Part shown: positions 46,109-57,045 of the stretch, piece by piece
Position numbering within the stretch: the first letter of the stretch is position 1
Layout: every line of letters starts with the position of its first letter
Position numbers and translations under genes: made by a program
The notes under the pieces: generated by a model
The model's input: only the letters and a program-made list of their open reading frames with translations
Database searches by the model: none
Told to the model about the DNA's origin: nothing
Origin: Alentia gelatinosa
Taxonomy: Eukaryota > Annelida > Polychaeta > Phyllodocida > Polynoidae
Direction: 5' to 3'
NCBI GenBank assembly: GCA_950022655.1
Contig: OX465579.1
Location: forward strand, 180,486,303 to 180,550,302
Length of the DNA: 64,000 nt

Positions 46109-46782
46109 CCCAGATTTACGTATGTGCTATCAGTAAAGATCAGGTCTAGTATCGAGCTGTTTTCAGAGTATTGAGTTATGTCCTCGACCAATTGTGTTAA
46201 GTTCATAGATGTCAACATTTCTAAAAAAACATTTATATTGTGATCCATTATATCCAGAATATTAATATTTATGTCCCCCATTATTAGTATTTTGCAGTTA
46301 TAGGTTTTTCTTATTTCATGGATTGTATGAGTCAAGTGATTTAAACAGTGTAATATATTACCATTTCTAGGTCTATAAACGTTCAAAAATACCAAATCCT
46401 TTTCATTTACTTTCTTAATCAAAAGACATTGAAGTTCCAGGTCCTTCGAGCTGACATTAAAAGTTCCCAGGGCATTCACATCACATTTTACATTCTTACT
46501 TACAAAAGCACATACTCCTCCTCCAGTTTTGGGTTCTAAGTCATTAGGATTCCTTTTCCAGGATCTGTCTAGTCTAAAACACTTATAGTCTGTTAATTGG
46601 TAGCTTGTGTGGTCATCAAACCTGGTAAGCCAAGATTCTGACACTGAGATAACTTCACAATTTATATTAGAGAAGTGTGCAATAAAAGAGTCAAATTTAG
46701 ATTTTAGACTCCTAGTGTTTGTATGAACATATAATGATCCTTTCAACTGCCTGACTTCTGCGAGACTGTATAATTTAGTCAT
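46090..46782 (-). pseudogene. LINE endonuclease domain
   Basis: Frame from MTKLYSLAEVRQLKG. Motifs: VHTNTRSLKSKFDSF, SVSESWL, GGGVCAFV, NVYRPRNG, IMGDININIL and SSILDLIFT. The catalytic SDH lies just past a frameshift, in the next frame (ALSDHQCVF, 46108 downwards). Confidence 0.85.
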
Positions 46783-46924
46783 TGATGATAATTAGTATCC
46801 CTTTGATAGGATATCCCAACACATGTGTGGACACAATTGTGACAATCTTTCGATCAAAATAACCATGATGAATGTAACCATATGACTCCCGGCCAAACTC
46901 AATATAATTCTGCCGGTCTCCTGC

Positions 46925-47780
46925 TCTCCATGCGTATCACAGAGGTCTCCAAGCAGATATTACACACTGTGAGTGGACACCAAGACTACAGACATGTCTC
47001 ACTGCCTCATTGTAACTGATTATAACAGACCTTATTGTATATGTTCTGGGGGGTGTTTTATTTTCTGCCCGAGGAGTCCTGGGGCGCCCGGGGAGAGGTC
47101 CCAGGACAGTTTGGGTTCAATATTTCAAAGTCTGCTGGGGAAGGAGAGTCTTGGGCCAGATTCTAGGAGGTCTCCTGAAATATCGTTTTATTTTCAATCC
47201 TGGGGCCAGGACAGCTCCTGAAAGGTGTCCTGCAGCTCTCCTGGCTGGGGACACGTCTAGGGGTGTCGTGGGTGATTCAAAATAACAAATAAAAGCTATT
47301 TAATTCATTTGAACTATCGGAAATATATTTATTATGATTTTAATTAAAACTGGAGGTCTCAGATGGAGAATTACTTTGCTATTTACTTAGATTAACAAAC
47401 ATTCATAAATGATGAAATTAGTTCCCAAAAATACCACTATGTGCCACCACCTGCAGTATACACAGCCTCTCTTTCAAGTCTCCTCAAAAGTCTCCTACAG
47501 GTTTATTTTCTCCTGGGGCTCTCTCAAAGGAGACTTTGGCCGAGGATTTCTCTCCCTCCCGAGGACAGGGTAAATCGAACGAGATTGAGGAGATCTCCTG
47601 AAAATTATCCTCAGTGGAGCTATCCCTCCTGGGCACTCTCCTCGCCCAGGAGAGTTGAAAATAAAACGACCCCCTGAGCTCTGAGACTGAATACCAAGTC
47701 TCCAGACATGTCTCACTGCCTCATTGTAGAGTCTCGCTGGTTATAACAGACCATAGTGTATATGTTCTGAGCTCTAAGAC
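46925..47780. repeat. diverged tandem duplication used as MITE target
   Basis: CAGACATGTCTCACTGCCTC...TATATGTTCTG occurs at 46988-47048 and again at 47703-47770. The first copy is split by the MITE. Confidence 0.65.
47049..47674. mobile_element. Harbinger-like MITE with 3-bp target duplication
   Basis: Ends GGGGGTGTTTTATTTTC and inverted GAAAATAAAACGACCCC. The neighbouring duplicate TATGTTCTGAGCTCTAAG shows the uninterrupted site, so the target duplication is CTG. Three-base duplications and G-rich ends fit PIF/Harbinger. No transposase; the interior is rich in TCTCCTGGG/CCCAGGAGA inverted words. Confidence 0.65.
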
Positions 47781-47939
47781 TGGTTCTGCGCTCTGCCGGC
47801 AGGTGCTGCCCGTGTCTGTTCACCAGGTGATGCCCGCCTCTCACATACTTCCTGTTGGCGATCTACTCCACACAGCTCAGACTCCGGTGTGAAGCCAGGT
47901 CACGTATTGATCCGGTGAGCGGCTCTGATAACTGTGAAA

Positions 47940-48560
47940 CTCGACTGAGTCTATGTCTCAGTGAATCAGTGAAGGGGCTGGTGGTGTAGGGTCAGCGTTA
48001 AGTGGTAGAGTGTGTGTATCAGTGAATCTGTGAAGGGGTTGGTGGTGTAGGGTCAGGGTTAAGTGGTAGAGTGTGTGTATCAGTGAATCTCTGTGAGGGG
48101 TTGGTGGTATAGGGTCAGCGTTAAGTGGTAGAGTGTGTGCGATTTACACTACACAGACTCCGGTGTGAAGCCAGGTCACGTATTGATCCAGTGAGCTGCT
48201 CTGAGAACTCGACTGAGTCTGTGTCTCAGTGAATCTCTATGAGGATTGGTGGTGTAGGGTCAGGGTTAAGTTGTAGAGTGTGTGTATCAGTGAATCTCTG
48301 TGAGGGTTGGTGGTGTAGGGTCAGGGTTAAGTGGTAGAGTGTGTTTATCAGTGAATCAGTGAAGAGGTTGGTGGTGTAGGGTCAACGTTAAGTGGTAGAG
48401 TGTGTGTGATCTACACTACCCAGACTCCGGTGTGAAGCCAGGTCACGTATTGATCTAGTGAGCGGCTCTGAGAACTGTGAAACCCGCTGAGCCTGTGTCT
48501 CAATGATTCAGTGAAGGGGTTCGTGGTGAAGGGTCAGGTTAGGAGGTGGATGTGTGTGAG
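47940..48560. repeat. about 62-bp tandem repeat with higher-order structure
   Basis: Units with GGTTGGTGGTGTAGGGTCAG, GTTAAGTGGTAGAGTGTGTG and ATCAGTGAATC are grouped in blocks of two or three separated by AGACTCCGGTGTGAAGCCAG, which itself repeats at about 47879, 48148 and 48423. Confidence 0.85.
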
Positions 48561-48604
48561 GTGTGTGTGTGGTGTGTGTTAGGTGGGTGTGATGGGTTGA
48601 CGTC

Positions 48605-48690
48605 ATAACGCTTGTGTATTACGACGCATCAACCTCTTGTGGTTTACGGCCTGTCCACAAAACCATTGATTATTGTCTATTTATTCGAAG
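48605..48690. repeat. fragment of a foldback element
   Basis: GTGTATTACGACGCATCAAC, CTCTTGTGGTTTACGGCC and CCACAAAACCAT match one arm of the palindrome at 57046-57180. Confidence 0.6.
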
Positions 48691-48981
48691 AAGTATGCAA
48701 TATGGGAGAGTATAAGTGTTTGCATAGGATTAACTCTATTGTTAACTCTATTGTTAACTTGTCCTACTTTTCAATTTAGATGGAAACAGTGGAAGATCAT
48801 TGTAAGCTTGCTGTGAACTTTTTCAGTCTGAGATAAAGCTCTTTTAAAGGGAAAGAGGTGTCTGTGTTGTTAATGTGAAGGTGCTGATGTTCAACCCCAT
48901 ATTTTGCCTTAGCTATTGGTGAACTCGATCAGCTAAATGAGGAATTATGTCCATTTACATTTTTAGTTTTATTGGTATAAC

Positions 48982-49495
48982 TGTAGGGGTCAGGGTAGTC
49001 GAGCAACGTTTGACTCACTTCACACTAGGTGGCGCGAGTGCTGATCCCCGCTGTGTGGTAAGGCCAGTGGACTTGTGTATGCAAATACTATGGGTTTGCC
49101 CGCATTACGTAACTCAGTCACTATATAGGCTTAGTCTGCAGCAGGTCAACAGGTCTTCTCACGGTGCCTCTCTGTTGAGTGAATGCCTGGAGCCTCGGTA
49201 TTGGTTAGGTTTCTCTGTAAACCTTCCAGCGTCGAAGAGACCAGAATCTCTTCCCTAGCTTTACTTAGTGCCCCGCAGCACCAAGGACCTGTAATAGTCA
49301 GGTAATAATAAAAGCTATATACCTGAAGTGTCCGAAGTCTGGTTTTCTGTCTTAGGCTAGGCTCGGTAGTAGATCCCGCATCCCCCAGCCTACCTCGGAT
49401 CAATCCAAACCAACCTGTGCAGAAGCAGTAGCACGGGGAAGCAACATTGTCTCCACCACTGGGAAGGTAGAGATACTGCGGAGAGTGGTAGTACA
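48982..49495 (+). repeat. solo LTR-like repeat (intact relative of 11856-12250/16790-16898)
   Basis: Starts TGTAGGGGTCAGGGTAG and ends GTGGTAGTACA, thus TG...CA. It has a TATA-like CTATATAGG at 49122-49130 and AATAAAAG near 49304, as in an LTR with promoter and polyadenylation signal. No coding region is attached and no clear target duplication was found. It provides the empty site for the Gypsy insertion. Confidence 0.65.
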
Positions 49496-49891
49496 CTCTC
49501 AATGACCAGTGGCCCACTATGTAATAATCAATAATGAATATAATTATTGTCGGTGTAGAACCAAAATACAATAGAGGAAACCTATGAAAGTCTAGGGTCA
49601 GAGGTCGTATGCAATTGAGTTTGAATAGCGTAGTAATCAACAAGGTGAAGCAGCTTGAAATACTTAGCGATTCAAAGGAGATGGAATTGAGTTCTGCCCG
49701 TAAACTTGAATAGGTTTCTGTATTTATCTTGACCCTCACATTGAATAATTAACTAACAATTGTGACATAAAACATGAGTATTTTTTTCTAAATACTCCAT
49801 TGGTATTGAGTATGAGTAAAAAGTATGGGGTAAAATGACGAGGGGTGAGATAAAATGATATACTGGATAATGAACACAATTATGATCATAT

Positions 49892-49910
49892 TTTATTATA
49901 AGAGTTTATT
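49892..49910 (-). promoter_or_regulatory. polyadenylation signals of the GT31 gene
   Basis: Two AATAAA hexamers on the minus strand (49905-49910 and 49892-49897), 26-44 bases after the stop codon of the glycosyltransferase. Confidence 0.6.
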
Positions 49911-49935
49911 CATATTTTGTATTTCCACCTAATGG

Positions 49936-50853
49936 TTACATATCAATCTCCCTCCTTCTCATCACCCCGTCTTTCCCCAGATCCAGCATGTCGGCCCCCG
50001 CACACTCGCCGTTCTTGGTGGCCATGGCCATCTGTTTGAAGATCTCCATGTGCTCGTAGGGGTAGACCTTGAAGATGAAGAAGACTTTGAGGATATGACA
50101 GATGTTGCTGGGACGTTTGAGCATCTGGAAGTGGTCGTTGTGTACGGGTTTCACCCCGGACTGGTGGGCGAGCAGCCCGATGAAGGCGTCGTCCATGGCG
50201 ATAGGCGTCACTCTACTGCGCGCGTCGTTGAGCTGGACGAAGATGTCAGCACTGAACAGGTACTCCGGGCCCTGTATGATGTCCGGGAACACCTCCTGAG
50301 GGTAGTCTAACTGCGACACGTAGAGCGGGTCGGCCGGACTGCGGATCGGCCTATCACGTCGTAGTAACTTCCCAGCAAAGAGCCCCGTGGTGCCTCTATA
50401 GCGCCGGTCTAGCCACTCGATGATGGCGTGCATGTTGTGGAAGATGTTGTCGTTGGTCTTCAGTACAAACTCCGGGATACACGTCTCCATGTGCTCGTTG
50501 AGCCACTTTAAGCCCAGCAGGAACTTCCGGGTGCCCTCAAAGGGCGACTCTTTGAGTTGTCCCTGCAGGATGTCTCCGTGCTGCTCGTTCTCCTTAGCCG
50601 CGATCTGGTCAAAACGTGTCTCCGTCATCCCCATCACAAAGACCGTCCTCCACCGGACCCCCGGTATGTGCGGGAAGTGCTCGGCCACGTGCCGCCCCCA
50701 TGTGCGTCGTATGGCCGCCCGCTCCCCGGTCCCGTCTGGACGAGAGTTGACCAGAATCACCAGCGTGATCTTGTTGTCCGGGCAGGCAAGGCGCGGCTGT
50801 AGGAGTAACCCCACCGGGAAGTCTTTAGGGGAGGGTGCACCGAACCGCTGCAT
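49936..50853 (-). CDS. beta-1,3-galactosyltransferase-like (GT31), exon 4: catalytic domain
   Basis: Codes for residues 135-439 of the assembled 439-residue protein, ending in RRREIDM and TAA. GT31 enzymes transfer sugar from UDP-sugars in a beta-1,3 linkage in the Golgi lumen. Family blocks seen: ERAAIRRTWG (residues 178-187), TVFVMGMT, HGDILQGQLKESPFEGTRK, FVLKTNDNIFHN (about 264-275), YPQEVFPDIIQGPEYLFS and MDDAFIG (354-360, the usual EDVYVG block). Notably the family's metal-binding DDD is NDN here. Acceptor GTTTCAG|ATG, phase 0 with exon 3. The acceptor and first ~42 coding bases are repeated twelve more times just upstream. Confidence 0.88.
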   Translation of the reverse strand: MQRFGAPSPKDFPVGLLLQPRLACPDNKITLVILVNSRPDGTGERAAIRRTWGRHVAEHFPHIPGVRWRTVFVMGMTETRFDQIAAKENEQHGDILQGQLKESPFEGTRKFLLGLKWLNEHMETCIPEFVLKTNDNIFHNMHAIIEWLDRRYRGTTGLFAGKLLRRDRPIRSPADPLYVSQLDYPQEVFPDIIQGPEYLFSADIFVQLNDARSRVTPIAMDDAFIGLLAHQSGVKPVHNDHFQMLKRPSNICHILKVFFIFKVYPYEHMEIFKQMAMATKNGECAGADMLDLGKDGVMRRREIDM

Positions 50854-51690
50854 CTGAAACCAGAGAGTTTTATAATGACCAGCGGGAAGTCTTTAGGTGA
50901 GGGCGCTCCGAACCGCTGCATCTGTAACCAGAGAGTTTTATAATGACCACCAGAAAGTCTTTAGGTGAGGGCACGGCGAACCGCTGCATCTGTAGCCAGA
51001 CAGAGAGAGTTTTATAATGACCAGCGTGAAGTCTTTAGGGGAGGGCATGCCGAACTGCTGCATCTGAAACCAGAGAGTTTTATAATGACCACCGGGAAGT
51101 CTTTAGGGGAGGGCGTGCCGAACGACTGCATCTGTAACCAGAGAGTTTTATAATGACCAGCGGGAAGTCTTTAGGGGAGGGCGTGCCGAACCACTGCATA
51201 TGTAACAGAGAGAGAGTTTTATAATGACCAGCGGGAAGTCTTTAGATGAGGGTGCGCCGAACTGCTGCATCTGAAACCAGAGAGTTTTATAATGACCACC
51301 GGGAAGTCTTTAGGGGAGGGCGTGCCAAACCGCTGCTTCTGTAACCAGAGAGTTTAATAATGACCAGCGGGAATTCTTTAGGTGAGGGCGAGCCGAACCG
51401 CCGCATCTGAAACCAGAGAGTTTAATAATGACCACCGGGAAGTCTTTAGGGGAGGGCGCGCCGAACCACTGCATCTGTAACCAGACAGAGAGTTTTATAA
51501 TGACCACTTGGAAGTCTTTAGGAGAGGGCGTGCTGAACCGCTGCATCTGTAACAGAGAGTTTTATATTGACCACCAGGAAGTCTTTAGGGGAGGGTGCGC
51601 CGAACCGCTGCATCTGTAACAGAGAGTTTTATAATGACCACCGGGAAGTCCTTAGGGGAGGGCGCGCCGAACTGCCTTATCTGAAAACAG
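50854..51690 (-). repeat. array of exon 4 splice-acceptor copies, unit about 68 bp
   Basis: Twelve copies (units 66-73 bp) of the junction sequence that includes GTTTCAG or GTTACAG, then ATGCAGCGGTTCGG and CCCTCCCCTAAAGACTTCC, then TCATTATAAAACTCTCTG. With the real exon there are 13. Every copy keeps the AG. The unit covers the last part of intron 3 and the first ~42 bases of exon 4. Confidence 0.92.
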
Positions 51691-52129
51691 AGACGAATAG
51701 AGAATGAGGACCCCACGCACAGACACACCGAATGTACTCGTTGTGCATGCGCGAAAATATTTTTGTCGCTGGCCGACTTCCGCTGCCGTGAACCAAACAC
51801 AACTCCTAGCCGATGTTGGGCCGATATCCAATACGCATGCGTCTAGGACTACGATGAGGAAAGTGACGCAATTTTACATATTTTGCAGACAGTGTCAACA
51901 TCGAGCGGTTGTGACATGAAGACTTTGTAAATGGCCGTCTTTTTTAATTGAACTAAGGTATGTAATAATAAGGATATGACCAGACTGTGGACTAAACTAT
52001 GTCTTTTTTCTTGGTCACCTTTTGGGACATTGGTCCGCAATAAGTGACCTCAAACTGAGACATAGTTCGCCCACAGTCTGTCAGTTTCTCTTAGTGTCCT
52101 GTGATTGGATGGACGATGAACTGACTGAC
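51691..52129 (-). other. intron 3, non-repetitive part
   Basis: The only substantial non-array part of intron 3. Contains an inverted pair around 51985-52080 (CAGACTGTGGACTAAACTAT and its near complement), a possible small foldback remnant. Confidence 0.45.
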
Positions 52130-54100
52130 GTCACGTCTCCGTCTGTCACCTGTGACTGTTACTGGGGGTGTCAGGGCTCAGTCTGTCACCTGTGACTGTT
52201 ACTGGGGGTGTCAGGGCTCAGTCTGTCACCTGTGACTGTGACTGGAGGTGTCCGGGCTCAGTCTGTCACCTGTGACGGTGACTGGAGGTGTCAGGGCTCA
52301 GTCTGTCACCTGTGACTGTGACTGGAGGTGTCAGGGCTCAGTCTGTCACCTGTGACTGTTACTGGGGGTGTCAGGGCTCAGTCTGTCACCTGTGACTGTG
52401 ACTGGAGGTGTCAGGGCTCAGTCTGTCACCTGTGACTGTGACTGGAGGTGTCAGGGCTCAGTCTGTCACCTGTGACTGTGACTGGAGGTGTCAGGGCTCA
52501 GTCTGTCACCTGTGACTGTTACTGGGGGTGTCAGGGCTCAGTCTGTAACCTGTGACGGTGACTGGAGGTGTCCGGGCTCAGTCTGTCACCTGTGACTGTG
52601 ACTGGGGGTGTCAGGGCTCAGTCTGTCACCTGTGACTGTGACTGGAGGTGTCAGGGCTCAGTCTGTCACCTTTGACTGTGACTGACGTTCACGTCTCCGT
52701 CTGTCACCTGTGACTGTGACTGGAGGTGTCACGTCTCCGTCTGTCAGCCTATGACTGTGACTGGAGGTGTCACGTCTCAGTCTGTCACCTGTGACTGTGA
52801 CTGGAGGTGTCAGGGCTCAGTCTGTCAGCCTGTGACTGTGACTGGAGGTGTCACGTCTCAGTCTGTCACCTGTGACTGTGACTGGAGGTGTCACGTCCCC
52901 GTCTGTCACCTGTGACTGTGACTGGAGGTGTCAGGGCTCAGTCTGTCACCTGTGACTGTGACTGGAGGTGTCACGTCTCAGTCTGTCACCTGTGACTGTG
53001 ACTGGAGGTGTCAGGGCTCAGTCTGTCAGCCTGTGACTGTGACTGGAGGTGTCACGTCTCAGTCTGTCACCTGTGACTGTGACTGGAGGTGTCACGTCTC
53101 CGTCTGTCACCTGTGACTGTTACTGGGGGTGTCAGGGCTCAGTCTGTCACCTGTGACTGTGACTGGAGGTGTCACGTCTCCGTCTGTCACCTGTGACTGT
53201 GACTGGAGGTGTCACGTCCCCGTCTGTCACCTGTGACTGTGACTGGAGGTGTCACGTCTCAGTCTGTCACCTGTGACTGTGACTGGAGGTGTCACGTCTC
53301 CGTCTGTCACCTGTGACTGTGACTGGAGGTGTCAGGGCTCAGTCTGTCACCTGTGACTGTGACTGGGGATGTCTGGGCTCAGTCTGTCACCTGTGACTGT
53401 GACTGGAGGTGTCAGGGCTCAGTCTGTCACCTGTGACTGTGACTGGAGGTGTCAGGGCTCAGTCTGTCACCTGTGACTGTGACTGGAGGTGTCATGTCTC
53501 AGTCTGTCACCTGTGACTGTGACTGGGGGTGTCAGGGCTCAGTCTGTCACCTGTGACTGTGACTGGAGGTGTCAGGGCTCAGTCTGTCACCCGTGACTGT
53601 GACTGGGGGTGTCAGGGCTCAGTCTGTCACCTGTGACTGTGACTGGAGGTGTCAGGGCTCAGTCTGTCACCTGTGACTGTGACTGGAGGTGTCAGGGCTC
53701 TGTCTGTCACCTGTGACTGTGACTGGAGGTGTCAGGGCTCAGTCTGTCACCTGTGACTGTGACTGGAGGTGTCACGTCTCCGTCTGTCACCTGTGACTGT
53801 TACTGGGGGTGTCAGGGCTCAGTCTGTCACCTGTGACTGTGACTGGAGGTGTCAGGGCTCAGTCTGTCACCTGTGACTGTGACTGGAGGTGTCAGGGCTC
53901 AGTCTGTCACCTGTGACTGTGACTGGAGGTGTCAGGGCTCTGTCTGTCACCTGTGACTGTGACTGGAGGTGTCAGGGCTCAGTCTGTCACCTGTGACTGT
54001 GACTGGAGGTGTCAGGGCTCAGTCTGTCACCTGTGACTGTGACTGGAGGTGTCACGTCTCCGTCTGTCACCTGTGACTGTGACTGGAGGTGTCCGGGCTC
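52130..54100. repeat. 40-bp minisatellite in intron 3, about 49 copies
   Basis: Units with CAGTCTGTCACCTGTGACTG and TGACTGGAGGTGTCAGGGCT. Variants GGGGGTGT, TCACGTCTCC and TTACTGG recur in runs. The array stops seven bases from the donor of exon 3. Confidence 0.96.
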
Positions 54101-54107
54101 AACTCAC

Positions 54108-54215
54108 ATGTCTTTTCTTGTCCGGGTCGTGCTCGTGCATGTCTTGGTGCTTGTTTGGGTCAAACTCGGGCATTTTGAGAGGTCCGATTCCCCGCTTGTT
54201 TTGTTCCATGAGCGC
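54108..54215 (-). CDS. GT31 glycosyltransferase, exon 3: stem
   Basis: 108 bp, 36 residues (99-134), ALMEQNKRGIGPLKMPEFDP then a His/Asp-rich stretch ending KKRH. Acceptor TTTCAG|GCG and donor CAT|GTGAGT, phase 0 on both sides, matching exons 2 and 4. It forms part of the lumenal stem between membrane anchor and catalytic domain. The exon lies between two minisatellites with almost no other intron sequence. Confidence 0.82.
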
Positions 54216-54225
54216 CTGAAACAAA

Positions 54226-55876
54226 GAATGTATATATAAGACTTATATTGTACCTAGACACGTCCCATGTACCTATTTATAAACTTAGTATACAGAATGT
54301 GTATATAAGACTGTGTTACTGCGCTGACATGTTCAGTGTACTCAGGTCATCTACATTTATTCTGAACCTAGACAGGTCCCATGTACCTATTTATAAACTT
54401 AGTATACAGAATGTATGTATAAGACTGTGTTACTGCACAGACATGTTCAGTGTACTCTGGTGATCTACACCTATTCTGAACCTAGACAGGTCCCATGTAT
54501 TATATACCTATTTATAAACTTAGTATACAGAATGTATATATAAGACTGTGTTACTGCGCAGACATGTTCAGTGTACTCAGGTCATCTGCACTTAATCTGA
54601 ACCTAGACAGGTCCTGTGTATTATATACCTATTTATAAACTTAGTATACAGAATGTATATATAAGACTGTGTTACTGCGCAGACATGTTCAGTGTTCTCG
54701 GGTGATCTACACTTATTCTGTACCTAGACACGTCCCATGTATTATATACCTATTTATAAACTTAGTATACAGAATGTATATATAAGACTGTGTTACTGCG
54801 CTGACATGTTCAGTGTTCTCAGGTCATCTGCACTTATTCTGAACCTAGACAGGTCCCGTGTATTAAATACCTATTTATAAACTTAGTATACAGAATGTAT
54901 ATATAAGACTGTGTTACTGCGCAGACATGTTCAGTGTTCTCAGGTGATCTACACTTATTCTGAACGTAGACAGGTCCCGTGTATTATATACCTATTTATA
55001 AACTTAGTATACAGAATGTATATGTAAGACTGTGTTACTGCGCAGACATGTTCAGTGTTCTCGGGTGATCTACACTTATTCTGTACCTAGACACGTCCCA
55101 TGTACCTATTTATAAACTTAGTATACAGAATGTGTATATAAGACTGTGTTACTGCGCTGACATGTTCAGTGTTCTCAGGTGATCTGCACTTATTCTGAAC
55201 CTAGACAGGTCCCGTGTATTATATACCTATTTATAAACTTAGTATACAGAATGTATGTATAAGACTGTGTTACTGTGCAGACATGTTCAGTGTACTCTGG
55301 TGATCTACACCTATTCTGAACCTAGACAGGTCCCATGTATTATATACCTATTTATAAACTTAGTATACAGAATGTATATATAAGACTGTGTTACTGCGCA
55401 GACATGTTCAGTGTACTCAGGTGATCTACACTTATTCTGTACCTAGACAGGTCCCATGTATTATATACCTATTTATAAACTTAGTATAAAGAATGTATAT
55501 ATAAGACTGTGTTACTGCACTGACATGTTCAGTGTTCTCAGGTGATCTACACTTAATCTGAACCTAGACAGGTCCTGTGTATTATATACCTATTTATAAA
55601 CTTAGTATACAGAATGTATATATAAGACTGTGTTACTGCGCAGACATGTTCAGTGTACTCAGGTGATCTACACTTATTCTGTACCTAGACAGGTCCCATG
55701 TATTAAATACCTATTTATAAACTTAGTATACAGAATGTATATATAAGACTGTGTTACTGCGCAGACATGTTCAGTGTTCTCAGGTGGTCTACACTTCTTC
55801 TGAACCTAGACACGTCCCATGTATTATATACCTATTTATAAACTTAGTATACAGAATGTATGTATAAGACTGTGTT
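54226..55876. repeat. 121-bp minisatellite filling intron 2
   Basis: About fourteen copies with AATGTATATATAAGACTGTG, GACATGTTCAGTGTACTCAG and CCTATTTATAAACTTAGTAT. Some units lack TTATATAC (113 bp). It occupies essentially all of the 1.68-kb intron 2 and stops about 20 bases before exon 2. Confidence 0.96.
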
Positions 55877-55897
55877 AACGGTGGTCATGAAGATTAC

Positions 55898-56055
55898 CTT
55901 GAATTCTTCTTCTTGTGGATCGTGCGCATTTTCTATAGTGTGGTCATCTGCCGCTAGGGGGTTTAGGAAGCGTCCCGAGTCTGGGCGATCAGTGCTGCCC
56001 TCTGTCGAGGAAAGGCCGCGCGAGTAAAAGTTCATCAGAATGAAAATCAGCATGA
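55898..56055 (-). CDS. GT31 glycosyltransferase, exon 2: membrane anchor end and stem
   Basis: 158 bp coding residues 46-98: the second half of the transmembrane anchor (IMLIFILMNFY) and a hydrophilic stem ending EEEFK. Acceptor TTTTTCAG|TC in phase 1 and donor AAG|GTAATC in phase 0. The anchor becomes complete only when joined to exon 1 (GWIFL + IMLIFILMNF), strong support for the model. Copies of its 5' end are repeated upstream. Confidence 0.83.
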
Positions 56056-56345
56056 CTGAAAAATATAATAACATAATCCTGTTATAATCCACGACTGAAT
56101 ATCAAAGTAATACGAGTAAAAGTTCATCAGAATGAAAATCAGCATGACTGAAAAACAGAGTAATATAATCCTGTTATAATCCACGACTGAATATCAAAGT
56201 AATACGAGTAAAAGTTCATCAGAATGAAAATCAGCATGACTGAAAAATATAATAATATAATCCTGTTATAATCCACGACTGAATATCAAAGTAATACGAG
56301 TAAAAGTTCATCAGAATGAAAATCAGCATGACTGAAAATTAGAGA
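56056..56345 (-). repeat. array of exon 2 splice-acceptor copies, unit about 92 bp
   Basis: Three copies following the real junction, each with CAGTCATGCTGATTTTCATT and GATGAACTTTTACTCG, the acceptor AG plus about 36 coding bases, then TATTACTTTGATATTCAG and intron sequence. Confidence 0.88.
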
Positions 56346-57045
56346 AATACAAGAAGCCGTTATCAAGATAAAAATTAGATTGGCCGCCACCTCTGTCTAC
56401 ACTACATTCCAACTAAGAGGTTGGTAACGTTAACCCATGGACGTGTCCACGGATTCTCACTCTCGGACCAAACAATTTTGTCCTACATAGATTCTGGGAT
56501 CCAAAATACCTGCAAAGATTTCTCCATATGTTAATAAATTAATAAAGAAACTTATCTCTGTGGCCATTTTATCAAAAATACACATTAAAAGAAGATGATA
56601 ACATCGAAAAGTGACTTCCACGCTAAGAGGAACCAGTTACAACAGACAGCACAAAGTAAAAATAGATTAGCCTGTAGTGCGGCCACCATTCACCAGACGG
56701 CGTGTACACGGCTCAAGCGTGCCAGCGTGCCCCGTGCGCCTCAAGTGGTCCTGAAAGAGACTAAAAATAGACGTTCCTTTACCCCGTACCACGCCATGTC
56801 AAGGCCCCTGTCAATTCAACGTGACCAGAGCTAACGTAGTGTTGCTCGGGTGGCCAGTGTAGATAAAAATCAGCATGACTGAAAATCAGAATAATGTAGA
56901 ATGGTCGTACGACCATGAGCCTAACCTCGCCGTATGGCTCCCACATGCAAGCGCTAACATCGTAATTATATACCTTATAATGTAATAAAATAGTCAGAAT
57001 TTACCGTAATAGCCCATAGTCCACCACTCATTCGACAAGACATAG
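56346..57045. other. intron 1, insertion debris; no exon seen
   Basis: Lies inside the disrupted exon 2 junction array. A plus-strand frame at 56595-56834 has no recognisable domain and no splice context. Confidence 0.4.

Larger units (their letters stand above)
43437..46800 (-). mobile_element. CR1-like LINE on the minus strand, decayed
   Basis: On the minus strand: endonuclease (46782 to about 46050), linker, RT, a short C-terminal frame ending at 43852, about 400 bp of 3' sequence and a terminal A9 (T-run at 43437-43445). It carries several frameshifts and stops and a 58-bp insertion in the RT. It is a different family from the plus-strand LINE. Confidence 0.82.

Noticed and set aside
49146..49739. 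197-codon minus-strand frame
   Set aside because: Overlaps the LTR-like repeat and its flank; no family resemblance, and the same region in the second copy is not open.
56595..56834. 80-codon plus-strand frame in intron 1
   Set aside because: No recognisable domain, lies in an intron on the opposite strand amid repeat debris.
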